Shown: positions 9,586-19,677, counted from the first letter of the stretch. The stretch: 64,000 nucleotides of DNA from Bacillota bacterium (GCA_023430885.1 JAEYYH010000042.1:27771-91770), one strand, 5' to 3'. Notes: generated by a model from the sequence alone, not told the origin. Translations and numbers: made by a program.

Positions 9586-10302
9586 CTATTCCTCTCTATA
9601 ATTTTTCAAGACGCTTTCAATATTATTAATCTGAATCTTATTTTTTTCTACTAATACATCAATTGATTTTACCGAAGTAACCTTATATTTAAGTAATAAA
9701 TCTAAAGCTTCTAAATTAAAGGCTTCTGAATTAGTGCCTGCTTTATATTTTTCTGCTAATACCCAAAATTCATTTCCTACCTTAACAGTAGATTCAACAT
9801 ACATATTAAGTACTGGTGTTTTTTCAAGTATTCCGGTACGCAATTTTGAATTTTTCACCATTTCAATATCAAAAAATGGTAATGAAACAATATAAAGTAC
9901 TATAAACGCTACTAAATAATTCTCTAAAACACCTAAAACGGCACCCAAAATTTTAGATGGTATACCTAATAAAATAGTCGCATCTAAAAATTTTTCAAAT
10001 AAATGTGAAATCATTACAATTACTCTAAATACTATAAATAAAACAATAAAGATTATAAAAAATGCTATAACCTCATACATCAATATATTAACAACACTTA
10101 TGCCACTTAATAACCCAGGGAAATTAAAAAATGGTAAATGCTCATATAAATATGCTGATACAGGATTTTTAAATAAGAATGCTGCCATAACTACAACAAC
10201 AAATCCGCAAAGAGAAAGTAATTGAGTTGTAAACCCTCTCTTAAAACCAATAAATGCCCCGAGAAGTAATATAACAACAATAACAATATCAACTAAATTC
10301 AT
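9586..10302 (-). CDS. CvpA family membrane protein
   Basis: This integral membrane protein of 238 residues starts with a helix containing DIVIVVILLLGAFIGFKRGF, which is the CvpA signature (a Gly-Phe-Lys-Arg-Gly turn after helix one). About four membrane helices are seen up to residue 155, then a soluble tail of ~80 residues. CvpA is linked to colicin V production in E. coli and to envelope function elsewhere; the mechanism is unclear. In Bacilli the relative YshB sits near mutS2 and rnhC, and here the divergent neighbour is indeed rnhC. Confidence 0.85.
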   Translation of the reverse strand: MNLVDIVIVVILLLGAFIGFKRGFTTQLLSLCGFVVVVMAAFLFKNPVSAYLYEHLPFFNFPGLLSGISVVNILMYEVIAFFIIFIVLFIVFRVIVMISHLFEKFLDATILLGIPSKILGAVLGVLENYLVAFIVLYIVSLPFFDIEMVKNSKLRTGILEKTPVLNMYVESTVKVGNEFWVLAEKYKAGTNSEAFNLEALDLLLKYKVTSVKSIDVLVEKNKIQINNIESVLKNYREE

Positions 10303-10373
10303 AATCTCATCCTCTCTATTTAAATTATATTATAATTTGCTCTAAAAATAAAGTATTTTGTTTTTTTTTATGA

Positions 10374-10379
10374 TAAAAT
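10374..10379 (+). promoter_or_regulatory. Extended -10 promoter for rnhC
   Basis: TGATAAAAT (extended TGn plus TAAAAT) lies about 24 bases before the rnhC ATG, which is preceded by AAAGGGGTGA. On the opposite strand an AT-rich TATAAT serves cvpA, so 10303-10402 is a divergent promoter region. Confidence 0.55.
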
Positions 10380-10402
10380 AGTATTATTAAAGGGGTGATT
10401 TT

Positions 10403-11353
10403 ATGACTATTACTGTCAAGGTAAGTGATAAAACAAAAACTGAAATGAATGAATTTTTTGAAGATTTCAAAAGAGAAAAAACGCCACCATATGCTGTATT
10501 TCAAGCAGATGATGCCGATACTGTTATAACTGTATATGAATCAGGTAAAGCAGTATTTCAAGGTAGAGATGCTGATCTTTCTAGTCAATTTTGGATAGAA
10601 AGAGAAAGACATAACAATCCTACTAAAAAAGTTGAAGTAACAAATAGTGAAGATAAATCAAACGATAAAGATAAAAAAGAGATCATTATAGATCCTAAAA
10701 TATATAATTCTACATCTATTGGTTCAGATGAAGTTGGAACTGGCGATTACTTTGGTCCTATTGTAGTATGTGCTGCATACGTTAAAAAAGAAGATATTTC
10801 TTTTTTAGAAGAACTTGGTGTAAAAGACTCTAAAAAGATGACCGATGAAAAGATTTTAGAAGTTGTTCCAAAATTTATTAAACGTATTCCATATGAATGT
10901 ATTATTCTTTCAAACAAAGAATACAATGAAAAATATGCAGATGGTTATAACATGAATAAGTTAAAAGCTATTTTACATAATAAAGTACTTGGTAATTTAA
11001 AAGTAAGTGTACCCAGCTATGATTATATAGTTGTTGATCAATTTGCTGAGAAGTATGTTTATTTTAGCTATTTAAAGGCCTCTAGCAACGTCGTAAGAGA
11101 TATTACATTTATGACTAAGGGAGAAGACAAATGTCTTGCAGTAGCCTGCGCATCACTAATAAGTAGATATGTATTCTTAAAAGAATTTGCGAAAATAAGT
11201 GAAAGTGTTGGAGAACTACTTCCAAAAGGAGCTTCTACTATGGTAGATGAAAAAGCTGCTAAAATTGTTAAAAAATTTGGTTTTGAAAAATTAAACGATA
11301 TTGCAAAGATTAATTTTAAAAATACTGAGAAAGTGAAATCATTACTAATTTAA
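10403..11353 (+). CDS. rnhC: Ribonuclease HIII
   Basis: RNase HIII cuts the RNA strand of RNA-DNA hybrids. The N-terminal ~85 residues are the TBP-like substrate-binding domain (ending near FQGRDADLSSQFW). The catalytic domain begins with SIGSDEVGTGDYFGP, giving the Asp-Glu pair typical of HII/HIII enzymes. Another Asp is in VVDQF, and a later one near TKGEDKCLAVACASLISR. At 316 residues it has the expected length. It is one of only two plus-strand genes in the window, facing cvpA as in Bacillus relatives. Confidence 0.95.
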   Translation: MTITVKVSDKTKTEMNEFFEDFKREKTPPYAVFQADDADTVITVYESGKAVFQGRDADLSSQFWIERERHNNPTKKVEVTNSEDKSNDKDKKEIIIDPKIYNSTSIGSDEVGTGDYFGPIVVCAAYVKKEDISFLEELGVKDSKKMTDEKILEVVPKFIKRIPYECIILSNKEYNEKYADGYNMNKLKAILHNKVLGNLKVSVPSYDYIVVDQFAEKYVYFSYLKASSNVVRDITFMTKGEDKCLAVACASLISRYVFLKEFAKISESVGELLPKGASTMVDEKAAKIVKKFGFEKLNDIAKINFKNTEKVKSLLI

Positions 11354-11368
11354 CACTTTCTTTTTTTT
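11329..11368 (+). terminator. rnhC terminator with embedded promoter
   Basis: GAAAGTG and CACTTTC arms (11329-11335, 11354-11360) with eight T follow. The loop contains the rnhC stop. The next gene's -35 (TTAACA) overlaps this hairpin. Confidence 0.6.
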
Positions 11369-11378
11369 GTGGTATAAT
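11350..11378 (+). promoter_or_regulatory. Promoter of the amidoligase-family gene
   Basis: TTAACA, 17 bases, then TATAAT, with TGG just before the -10. The start site would be about 15 bases before the ATG at 11400. Confidence 0.7.
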
Positions 11379-11399
11379 ACACTATCACAAGGGGATTTT

Positions 11400-12296
11400 A
11401 TGGAAAAAGTATTATATATATCAAAAGATAATGTAGAAAAAATTAAAGATAGAATTAAAAATTATCATGAAAATTATCATGATGTTATTAGTATTCCAGA
11501 GAATATAAAGTTTGGTGTAGAAATAGAGTTCTTATCTCCACACCATCTAAATGATATTATTAAAGAAGTTTCTAATACTACTTATGAATTTGGATATGAT
11601 GGAATAACTGTTACAAGTATTTTAGAGGCTGTAAGTCCAGTACTTACTAACAAAAAAGAAACTTGGGAAGAATTAAGAAGAGTTTTAAATATAATAAAAA
11701 GTTCCGGTGCCTATGTCGATGAAAGAGTTGGCGCCCATATTCATTTTGATAATTCTATTATAACTGACAATAATGTCGTATCCTTTCTTAAGTTATGGTA
11801 TGTTTTCGAAGAAATAATATATCAATTTAGTTATGGAGAATTTGATCATTTAAGATATGATGCTTTTTTATATGCAAATAAATTAAATACCGAATTAAGA
11901 ACCTGTCTAGATGATTATGAAAAAGGTAATCAAGACTTAACAATTTTTGCTAATTTTGATAAAGGTTATGGAATAAACTTAAGTAATCACCTAAGTAGTA
12001 GACCAATACATTATAAAAATACTTATGAAATTAGATGTCCTAATGGTACTATTAATGAAAACACTTGGCAAAATAATATAAATTTCTTTGCTCATCTATT
12101 ATTATTTGGGGCTAATAAAAACAATTCGCAAATAATTAATGACTATTATCATAAAGGTAGGTTAGAAAATAATAACGAAAATGCTATAGCCTTATCTGAA
12201 TTTATATATGAAAATGAAAATGATAAACTAGATTTTTTAAAACAATATATGACGAATTTAGTTGATAATAAACAAAAACAAAATATTTTAAGCTAA
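11400..12296 (+). CDS. Amidoligase-family enzyme (PF12224-like)
   Basis: The protein resembles putative amidoligases of the glutamine-synthetase/COOH-NH2 ligase group, which join a carboxylate to an amine. Visible family signatures are FGVEIEFLSP near residue 35 (acidic metal ligands), a central DGITVTSILEAVSP strand with Glu, the metal-type GAHIHFDN around residue 115, and a later YEIRCPNGTIN (Arg plus Asn, active-site end). About 298 residues. The ATG at 11400 follows AAGGGGA and a good promoter. The members usually sit next to a glutamine amidotransferase or a peptide substrate; here it stands alone between rnhC and rpoC, so the substrate is unknown. Confidence 0.7.
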   Translation: MEKVLYISKDNVEKIKDRIKNYHENYHDVISIPENIKFGVEIEFLSPHHLNDIIKEVSNTTYEFGYDGITVTSILEAVSPVLTNKKETWEELRRVLNIIKSSGAYVDERVGAHIHFDNSIITDNNVVSFLKLWYVFEEIIYQFSYGEFDHLRYDAFLYANKLNTELRTCLDDYEKGNQDLTIFANFDKGYGINLSNHLSSRPIHYKNTYEIRCPNGTINENTWQNNINFFAHLLLFGANKNNSQIINDYYHKGRLENNNENAIALSEFIYENENDKLDFLKQYMTNLVDNKQKQNILS

Positions 12297-12297
12297 T

Positions 12298-12330
12298 AAA
12301 AAGAGGAAATATAATTTATTTCCTCTTTTT
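12298..12330. terminator. Bidirectional terminator between amidoligase gene and rpoC
   Basis: Perfect 13-bp stem (12298-12310 with 12318-12330), loop of seven, with A/T runs on both sides. It can end both convergent transcripts. Confidence 0.9.
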
Positions 12331-12332
12331 TA

Positions 12333-15300
12333 TTAATCCATTAATTCTTGTTCAAGAGCTTCTAATGGTTCTTCTTTCATAATATCGATAGCTAATTCAT
12401 AATCAACTTTCTTATATTTTTTGAAACCTGTTCCCGCTGGTATTAATTTACCAAGGATAACATTTTCTTTAAGACCTTCTAAATTATCAACCTTACCATG
12501 AATTGCAGCATCCGTTAAGATACGAGTTGTTTCTTGGAATGATGCAGCTGATAAGAATGAATCAGTCTCTAGAGAAGCTTTAGTAATACCTAAAAGTACT
12601 GGACGACCAGTTGATGGGCGTTTTCCTTCTAGAATTAATTCTTTATTTATATCAGCAAATTTATTAATATTTACCATTGTTCCTGGTAAGTATAATGAAT
12701 CGCCTGAATTAACGATTTTAATTTTTGAAATCATACGTTTAGCAATAATTTCAACGTGCTTATCTGAAACATCAACACCTTGAGAACGATATACTTTTTG
12801 AATTTCAAATAATATGTAGTTTTGAACAGTAACTGGGTCTGTAACAGCTAATAATTCTTTTGGATTAATAGCACCCATTGTTAATCTATCCCCTGCCTTA
12901 ACTTCTTGGTTAAGAACTACATGTAATTTAGAACCATAATTTGTAGTATGTTCACGTGTTTCTGTATCATTTTTAACAAATATGTTAAATTGTCCACCGT
13001 TTTCTTCAATTTTAGTAACAACACCATTGATTTCAGCTATTGTTGCTTTTCCCTTAGGGTTACGAGCTTCAACTAACTCTTGTACACGAGGAAGACCTTG
13101 TGTAATATCATCTCCGGCTACACCACCAGTATTGAATGTACGCATTGTAAGCTGAGTACCTGGCTCACCAATTGATTGAGCTGCCATGATACCAACTGCT
13201 TCACCTGTTTCAACAATTGTACCTGTTGCAAGGTTACGACCATAACATTTTTGACAAACACCATGTTCAGTCTTACAAGTAAGAACTGTTCTGATAGGAA
13301 CTTTAACGCATCCTACTTTAATAATCTTGTCAGCAATTTGTTCTGTTATATAAGTATCTTTTTCACAGATAACTACTTTAGTTTCTGGATTAAGAACTTT
13401 ATTACCAGTATATCTACCAACAATACGATCTCTTAAAGATTCAACTACTGTTCCATCTTCTTTAGTGAATGCTTCTACTTCAACATATGAAGTAGTATGG
13501 CAATCATCTTCTCTTACTATTATATCTTGTGAAACATCAACTAAACGACGTGTTAAATACCCAGCATCGGCAGTCTTAAGGGCTGTATCAACGGCTCCTT
13601 TACGAGTACCATGTGTAGATATGAAGAATTCAGATATTGTTATACCTTCACTAAATGAAGATGTAACTGGGATTTCAACATAATCTCCTGATGGAGTATT
13701 GAATAATCCACGCATACCAACTAATTGAGTATAACTTCCGATATCTCCACGAGCCTTAGAATTAATCATCATAGCAATTGAAGAATTTTTGTCATTCTTT
13801 AATCTTTGAGATAATTCAGCTTTAACGTCATCTAGAGATGTCATCCATATTTCTACAACTTTATTATATCTTTCACGATCAGTTATTAAACCACGTTTAA
13901 ATTGTTTGTTAACTTTATCAACATTTTCCTGAGCTACAGCAACAATTTCGTTTTTCTTTTCTGATTCATTTATATCAGCAATTGATATAGATATACCTGA
14001 TAATGTAGAATATTTAAATCCTAAATCTTTTAACTTATCAAGCATGATAGATGTTTCAGTTGTATGATATCTCTTATAAATTTGAGCAATCAACTTATTA
14101 AGTACACCTTTATTAAATGCATCAACAAGTGGAGTTGCTTTAATTACTTCTGGAATATTTTCTCCTCTAGCAATAAAGTATTTGCTTGGAGTAACTTTTT
14201 CAATGTTTTCAGCTGAACCATCTTCAATATATTGGAAAGTATCAGGGAAAATTTCATTGAATAAGATTTTACCAGGTGTAGTAATTAAATATTTATCCAT
14301 ATATTCTTCTGGGAATAATTTATATTTAAATGAAGCTGCTGGTAATGCAATACGAGTATGAAGAGTTATTTCTCTTCTTTCATATGACATAAGTACTTCA
14401 TTAGGGTTTTTGAATACTCTACCTTCACCAGGAAGTCCCTCTTTTTCAAAAGTTATGTAGTAGTTTCCAAGAACCATATCTTGTCCTGGAGTAACAACTG
14501 GATCTCCATTTTTTGGAGAAAGAATGTTATTAGCACCAAGCATTAATATTCTAGCTTCAGTACAAGCTTCATCAGTTATTGGAACGTGAATAGCCATTTG
14601 GTCTCCATCGAAGTCGGCATTAAATGCTGCACAAACAAGTGGATGTAATCTAATAGCTCTACCTTCAATTAACTTAGGTTCGAATGCTTGAATACCTAAT
14701 CTATGTAGAGTTGGTGCACGGTTAAGTAAGATAGGATGTTCCTTAATCTTTTCTTCAACTATGTCCCAAACTCTTGGATCTTGGTTTTCAATCATTTTCT
14801 TAGCTGCTTTAATATTTGAAGCTATTTCTTTGCTTACTAAGCCATTTATAACATGTGGTTTGAATAATTCAAGTGCCATTTCTTTTGGTATACCACATTC
14901 ATACATTTTTAAATTTGGTCCTACTACGATAACTGAACGTCCTGAATAGTCAACACGTTTACCAAGTAGGTTTTGACGGAAACGTCCTTGCTTACCCTTT
15001 AACATACTAGATAAGGATTTTAAAGGTCTATTTCCTGCCCCTGTAATGTTACGTCCACGACGACCATTATCAAATAATGCATCTACTGCTTCTTGTAACA
15101 TACGTTTTTCATTTTGAATGATAATTGATGGAGCTCCTAAATCAATTAGTTTCTTTAAACGATTATTACGGTTAATTACACGTCTATATAAATCATTTAA
15201 ATCAGATGTAGCAAATCTACCACCATCTAATTGAATCATTGGACGTAATTCTGGTGGAATTACTGGAAGTGCATCTATAATCATCCATTCTGGTTTATTA

Positions 15301-15965
15301 CCAGATTCTAAGAATGCATTTAATACGTCTAAACGTTTAATTAGACGAATTCTTTTTTGACTTGTAGAGTCTTTAATATCTTCGATTTCTATTTTTATTT
15401 GATTTACTTCTTTTTCAAGTTCAACTTGACCAAGTAATTCTTTAATAGCTTCTCCACCCATACCAACTCTGAAAGTATCTCCATACTTTTCATAGTATTG
15501 GCGGTATTCTTTATCACTTATAGTTTGTTTTTTCTCTAAAGGAGCTGGTCCTGGATCTAAAACAACATAAGATACGAAGTAAAGAACTTCTTCAAGATCT
15601 CTTGGTGACATATCAAGGACAAGTCCCATTCTTGATGGGATGCCCTTGAAGAACCAAATGTGTGATACTGGAGTTGCAAGTTCGATATGACCCATACGTT
15701 CACGGCGAACTTTAGCACGAGTTACCTCTACTCCACATCTATCACATATAATATTTTTATATCTTAATCTTTTGTACTTACCACAAGAACATTCAAAGTC
15801 TTTAGTAGGTCCAAAGATTTTTTCACAGAATAATCCATCTCTTTCTGGTTTTAAAGTACGGTAGTTTATAGTTTCAGCTTTTTTAACTTCACCATAAGAC
15901 CAAGAGCGGATTTTTTCAGGTGAGGCAATTGCAATTTTTAATCCTTCAAATTGATTTGCATCCAT
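12333..15965 (-). CDS. rpoC: RNA polymerase subunit beta'
   Basis: The largest catalytic subunit of RNA polymerase. The zinc-finger Cys set CSCGKY...CDRCGVE is in the first 80 residues. The catalytic Mg motif NADFDGDQM is near residue 455. Rim-helix, bridge-helix (GSYTQLVGMRGLFNTPSG) and trigger-loop (MRTFNTGGVAG) regions are all there, and a second Cys set CEKDTY...CKTEHGVCQKCYG. At 1210 residues it is normal for Firmicutes. Its ATG overlaps the rpoB stop by one base (TAATG), so translation is coupled. Confidence 0.99.
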   Translation of the reverse strand: MDANQFEGLKIAIASPEKIRSWSYGEVKKAETINYRTLKPERDGLFCEKIFGPTKDFECSCGKYKRLRYKNIICDRCGVEVTRAKVRRERMGHIELATPVSHIWFFKGIPSRMGLVLDMSPRDLEEVLYFVSYVVLDPGPAPLEKKQTISDKEYRQYYEKYGDTFRVGMGGEAIKELLGQVELEKEVNQIKIEIEDIKDSTSQKRIRLIKRLDVLNAFLESGNKPEWMIIDALPVIPPELRPMIQLDGGRFATSDLNDLYRRVINRNNRLKKLIDLGAPSIIIQNEKRMLQEAVDALFDNGRRGRNITGAGNRPLKSLSSMLKGKQGRFRQNLLGKRVDYSGRSVIVVGPNLKMYECGIPKEMALELFKPHVINGLVSKEIASNIKAAKKMIENQDPRVWDIVEEKIKEHPILLNRAPTLHRLGIQAFEPKLIEGRAIRLHPLVCAAFNADFDGDQMAIHVPITDEACTEARILMLGANNILSPKNGDPVVTPGQDMVLGNYYITFEKEGLPGEGRVFKNPNEVLMSYERREITLHTRIALPAASFKYKLFPEEYMDKYLITTPGKILFNEIFPDTFQYIEDGSAENIEKVTPSKYFIARGENIPEVIKATPLVDAFNKGVLNKLIAQIYKRYHTTETSIMLDKLKDLGFKYSTLSGISISIADINESEKKNEIVAVAQENVDKVNKQFKRGLITDRERYNKVVEIWMTSLDDVKAELSQRLKNDKNSSIAMMINSKARGDIGSYTQLVGMRGLFNTPSGDYVEIPVTSSFSEGITISEFFISTHGTRKGAVDTALKTADAGYLTRRLVDVSQDIIVREDDCHTTSYVEVEAFTKEDGTVVESLRDRIVGRYTGNKVLNPETKVVICEKDTYITEQIADKIIKVGCVKVPIRTVLTCKTEHGVCQKCYGRNLATGTIVETGEAVGIMAAQSIGEPGTQLTMRTFNTGGVAGDDITQGLPRVQELVEARNPKGKATIAEINGVVTKIEENGGQFNIFVKNDTETREHTTNYGSKLHVVLNQEVKAGDRLTMGAINPKELLAVTDPVTVQNYILFEIQKVYRSQGVDVSDKHVEIIAKRMISKIKIVNSGDSLYLPGTMVNINKFADINKELILEGKRPSTGRPVLLGITKASLETDSFLSAASFQETTRILTDAAIHGKVDNLEGLKENVILGKLIPAGTGFKKYKKVDYELAIDIMKEEPLEALEQELMD

Positions 15966-18900
15966 TAATCCTCAGCCCCCTCTTCTAACATACTTTCATC
16001 GAATTCTAAATTATCAATATCATTATCAAATTCAGCTTCTTCATCTTCAATCATTGGCTCATCTGCTACATCTGCAGCTAAATCACCAATTGGAAGATCA
16101 ATAGTTTTTTCGAATTCGTCAGCAGATAAATAAGAATCTTTTTCAGCTTCTTCTAAATCTTTAAGTTCAACATAATTTCCGTCTTGGTTAAGAACTGTTA
16201 TATCAAGACCTAAAGCTTGGAATTCTTTAATTAATACTCTAAAGCTTTCTGGAACTCCTGATTTTGGAATTGGTGTTCCCTTAACTAATGCTTCATAAAC
16301 TTTAACACGACCTACTACATCATCTGATTTAATAGTCATCATTTCTTGAAGTACATTAGCAGCACCATATGCATAAAGTGCCCAAACTTCCATTTCTCCA
16401 AATCTTTGTCCACCAAATTGAGCTTTACCACCAAGAGGTTGTTGTGTTACTAAGCTGTAAGGTCCAGTTGAACGTGCATGTAATTTATCATCAACCATGT
16501 GGTGAAGTTTAATCATATACATAACACCAACACTAATGCGGTTATCAAATGGTTCACCTGTACGACCATCATATAAAACTTGTTTTCCATCTTCTGAAAG
16601 GCCAGCTTCTTTAAGTGCATCTATTATTTCATTACGAGTAGCACCTGCAAATACTGGAGTAGCTACATAAATACCTAACTCTTTAGCTGCAGCACCTAAA
16701 TGCATTTCTAGAATTTGTCCGATATTCATACGTGAAGGAACTCCAAGTGGATTAAGTAGAATATCAATTGGTTCACCAGTTTCAGTATATGGCATATCTT
16801 CGCTAGGTAATACAAGTGAAATAACACCTTTGTTACCATGACGTCCAGCCATTTTATCTCCTACACTGATTTTACGTTTTTGAGCTATATAAACACGAAC
16901 TATTTTAGAAACACCTGCTGGAAGTTCATCGCTATCTTCTTTTGTAAAGATTTTAACATCATGAACAATACCACCACCACCGTGTGTAACACGAAGAGAT
17001 GTATCTCTAACTTCACGAGTTTTTTCACCAAAAATCGCATGTAATAATTTTTCTTCTGAAGTAAGTTCAGCAACACCCTTAGGAGTAACTTTACCTACTA
17101 ATATATCATCATCTGATACTTCCGTACCAATTCTAACAATACCGTTTTCATCAAGATTTTTACGAGCATCCTCGCCTACGTTTGGAATATCTCTTGTAAA
17201 TTCTTCAGGTCCAAGTTTAGTATCACGACATTCAATTTGATAATCTTCAATATGAATTGATGTATAAACATCATCGCGTACTAATCTTTCATTTAAGATA
17301 ACAGCATCTTCATAGTTATAACCATTATAGTTCATGAATGCTACTGTAACATTTTTTCCTAAAGCCATTTCACCTTTGTCAGTAGAAGGTCCATCAGCAA
17401 TAACTTCACCAGTTTTTACTGTGTCTCCCATTCTAACTATAGGTGTTTGATGATAACAAGTACCTGCATTACTTCTTTCATATCCATTCAAATAATAAAC
17501 ATCTGATCCTGCCATTGTTTTAATAACAATCTTGCGAGAATCACAATAGTCTACTATACCATCACCTTTACATATAATAACAGCACCTGAATCCTTAGCA
17601 GAACAAGCTTCTACACCTGTACCTACAACTGGAGCCTCAGCGGTTAATAAAGGAATCGCTTGACGTTGCATGTTGGCACCCATTAGGGCACGTTTACCAT
17701 CATCATGTTCAAGGAATGGAATACCTTGAGTTGTAATAGATACAACTTGTTGAGCTGAAACGTCGACATAATCAACTTTTTCACTTTCAACAATTACGTT
17801 TTCTGTATTAAAACGTACTGGTAATCTATCTGCTACTATTCTCTTATTTTCATCTATTTCAATAGCAGCTTGAGATATGTGATATTCAAGTTCTTCATCA
17901 GCAGTCATATAAACTACTTCATCAGTAAGTTTTCTATCAATCACTTTACGATATGGAGTCATAATAAATCCATAATCATCTATTTTTGCATAACTAGCTA
18001 AAGATGTAATCAAACCAATGTTTGGTCCTTCTGGAGATTCGATTGGACATAAACGACCATAATGTGATGGGTTAACGTCACGAACATCCATACCAGCTCT
18101 ATCACGAGAAAGTCCACCAGGCCCTAGAGATGATAGTCTTCTCTTATTAGCAAGTTCTGCTACTGGGTTTGTTTGATCCATGAATTGTGATAACTGACTG
18201 CTACCAAAGAATTCTTTAATAGCTGCAGTAAGTGGTCTAATATTGATTAATGTTTTTGGAGTAACATCTACTATTTCTTGAGTAGACATTCTATCTCTAA
18301 TAACTCTTTCAATACGAGACATACCAATTCTGAATTGATTTTGTAATAACTCACCAACTTGACGAACACGTCTATTTGATAAGTGATCTATTTCATCAAA
18401 ATTCCCTACTCCTTCAAGTAAGTTTAAATAATATGAAACAGATGCAAAAACATCTGAAATAGTTAAACGTTTTTCAATAATCTCTTGATCATTACCTATA
18501 ACATTAATAACTTTCTCAGGATTTAGTTTAGAATAAACTTTGATAACTTGAACCTTGTTATAAGAATCAAGTTCTTCGTTTATAGTAACTTCTTTTATTC
18601 CATATCCATTTTTCAATAGTTCTCTTATAGTTTCAAGTACTTTATGATCAATTAAAGTACCTTTAGCAACAATAAGATTTCCATCAACTTTGATATCTTC
18701 AGCTAAGATTTGATTAAACAAACGATCTGTTACATTTAATTTCTTATTAAATTTATAACGACCAACTTTAGCTAAATCGTATCTAAATGAATCAAAAAAT
18801 CTTGTAATTAATTGGTTCTTCGCACTATCTAGTGTAGAAGGTTCCCCTGGTCTTAATTTAGAATGAATATCAATTAATGCTTCATCAGTGTTTTTATTTG

Positions 18901-19576
18901 TATCTTTTTCAATTGTTTTTTCTAAGTATACATCTTCACCAAATAAACCAAAAATATCTTCATCGTTTGATAAACCTAAAGCTCTAAGTAGAGTTGTAAT
19001 AGGAACTTTTCTTGTTCTATCAATACGAACATAGATGTTATCTCTAGCATCTGTTTCAAATTCTAACCAAGTACCACGAGTAGGTATAATTTGTGAAGTA
19101 ATGATAAGTTTACCGTTTTTCTTATCGATTTCTTTTCCAAAATATACAGATGGAGAACGTACTAATTGAGAAACAATAACTCTTTCAGCACCATTTATGA
19201 TGAAAGTACCACTATCAGTCATAATTGGCATATCGCCTAAGTAAATTTCTTGTTCTTTTACTTCTCCTGTTTCATGATTAAATAATCTTGCTTCAACTTT
19301 TAATGGAGAAGCATAAGTTGCATATCTTTCTTTGCAGCCTTTAATTGAGTAACGAGGTTCATCTAGAAAATAATTTCCAAATTCCAAAGATAAATTTCCA
19401 GTAAAACTTTCAACTGGGAAAATGTCTTCGAAAACTTCAGTTATACCTTCCTCCATAAACCAATAATAAGATTTTTTTTGAATTTCAAGTAAATCCTTTA
19501 ATTCAATAGCATTTTCTGTTTTTGAGTAACTACGTCTTTCACGGTGATCACCAAATTTTTTAACTGTATAAGCCAC
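15965..19576 (-). CDS. rpoB: RNA polymerase subunit beta
   Basis: Beta subunit of RNA polymerase, 1203 residues, beginning with GTG after AGGGGTGAAATAA. It keeps the rifampicin-pocket segment SQLSQFMDQTNPVAELANK, the switch segments GPGGLSRDRAGMDVRD and the C-terminal clamp contact GGKAQFGGQRFGEMEVWAL. The residue matching E. coli His526 is Asn (N477 here, codon 18146-18148); the neighbour T525 is Ala. Asn at this place is known in Mollicutes and goes with rifampicin insensitivity. The acidic C-terminal tail (about 45 residues) is longer than in E. coli. A promoter and a hairpin leader sit directly upstream. Confidence 0.99.
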   Translation of the reverse strand: MAYTVKKFGDHRERRSYSKTENAIELKDLLEIQKKSYYWFMEEGITEVFEDIFPVESFTGNLSLEFGNYFLDEPRYSIKGCKERYATYASPLKVEARLFNHETGEVKEQEIYLGDMPIMTDSGTFIINGAERVIVSQLVRSPSVYFGKEIDKKNGKLIITSQIIPTRGTWLEFETDARDNIYVRIDRTRKVPITTLLRALGLSNDEDIFGLFGEDVYLEKTIEKDTNKNTDEALIDIHSKLRPGEPSTLDSAKNQLITRFFDSFRYDLAKVGRYKFNKKLNVTDRLFNQILAEDIKVDGNLIVAKGTLIDHKVLETIRELLKNGYGIKEVTINEELDSYNKVQVIKVYSKLNPEKVINVIGNDQEIIEKRLTISDVFASVSYYLNLLEGVGNFDEIDHLSNRRVRQVGELLQNQFRIGMSRIERVIRDRMSTQEIVDVTPKTLINIRPLTAAIKEFFGSSQLSQFMDQTNPVAELANKRRLSSLGPGGLSRDRAGMDVRDVNPSHYGRLCPIESPEGPNIGLITSLASYAKIDDYGFIMTPYRKVIDRKLTDEVVYMTADEELEYHISQAAIEIDENKRIVADRLPVRFNTENVIVESEKVDYVDVSAQQVVSITTQGIPFLEHDDGKRALMGANMQRQAIPLLTAEAPVVGTGVEACSAKDSGAVIICKGDGIVDYCDSRKIVIKTMAGSDVYYLNGYERSNAGTCYHQTPIVRMGDTVKTGEVIADGPSTDKGEMALGKNVTVAFMNYNGYNYEDAVILNERLVRDDVYTSIHIEDYQIECRDTKLGPEEFTRDIPNVGEDARKNLDENGIVRIGTEVSDDDILVGKVTPKGVAELTSEEKLLHAIFGEKTREVRDTSLRVTHGGGGIVHDVKIFTKEDSDELPAGVSKIVRVYIAQKRKISVGDKMAGRHGNKGVISLVLPSEDMPYTETGEPIDILLNPLGVPSRMNIGQILEMHLGAAAKELGIYVATPVFAGATRNEIIDALKEAGLSEDGKQVLYDGRTGEPFDNRISVGVMYMIKLHHMVDDKLHARSTGPYSLVTQQPLGGKAQFGGQRFGEMEVWALYAYGAANVLQEMMTIKSDDVVGRVKVYEALVKGTPIPKSGVPESFRVLIKEFQALGLDITVLNQDGNYVELKDLEEAEKDSYLSADEFEKTIDLPIGDLAADVADEPMIEDEEAEFDNDIDNLEFDESMLEEGAED

Positions 19577-19608
19577 TTATTTCACCCCTATAAACTAAAT
19601 TTTGTTTT

Positions 19609-19636
19609 GCATGTACGCGCGCAAAAAAGTACATGC
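19609..19636 (-). promoter_or_regulatory. Hairpin in the rpoB leader
   Basis: A perfect 8-bp repeat GCATGTAC/GTACATGC encloses a 12-base loop that itself contains GCGCGC next to six T (transcript sense). It lies between the rpoB promoter and its ribosome site, with no terminator-like T run after it. The two CpG-rich GC segments are striking in this AT-rich region. Confidence 0.6.
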
Positions 19637-19648
19637 CGCCAATATATA

Positions 19649-19677
19649 ATTTTAACAAAAACTTTGTAAATAGTCAA
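19649..19677 (-). promoter_or_regulatory. rpoB promoter
   Basis: TTGACT (19672-19677), 17 bases, TAAAAT (19649-19654). The -35 abuts the stop codon of the upstream methyltransferase gene, so rpoBC can be transcribed apart from rplJL. Confidence 0.8.
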
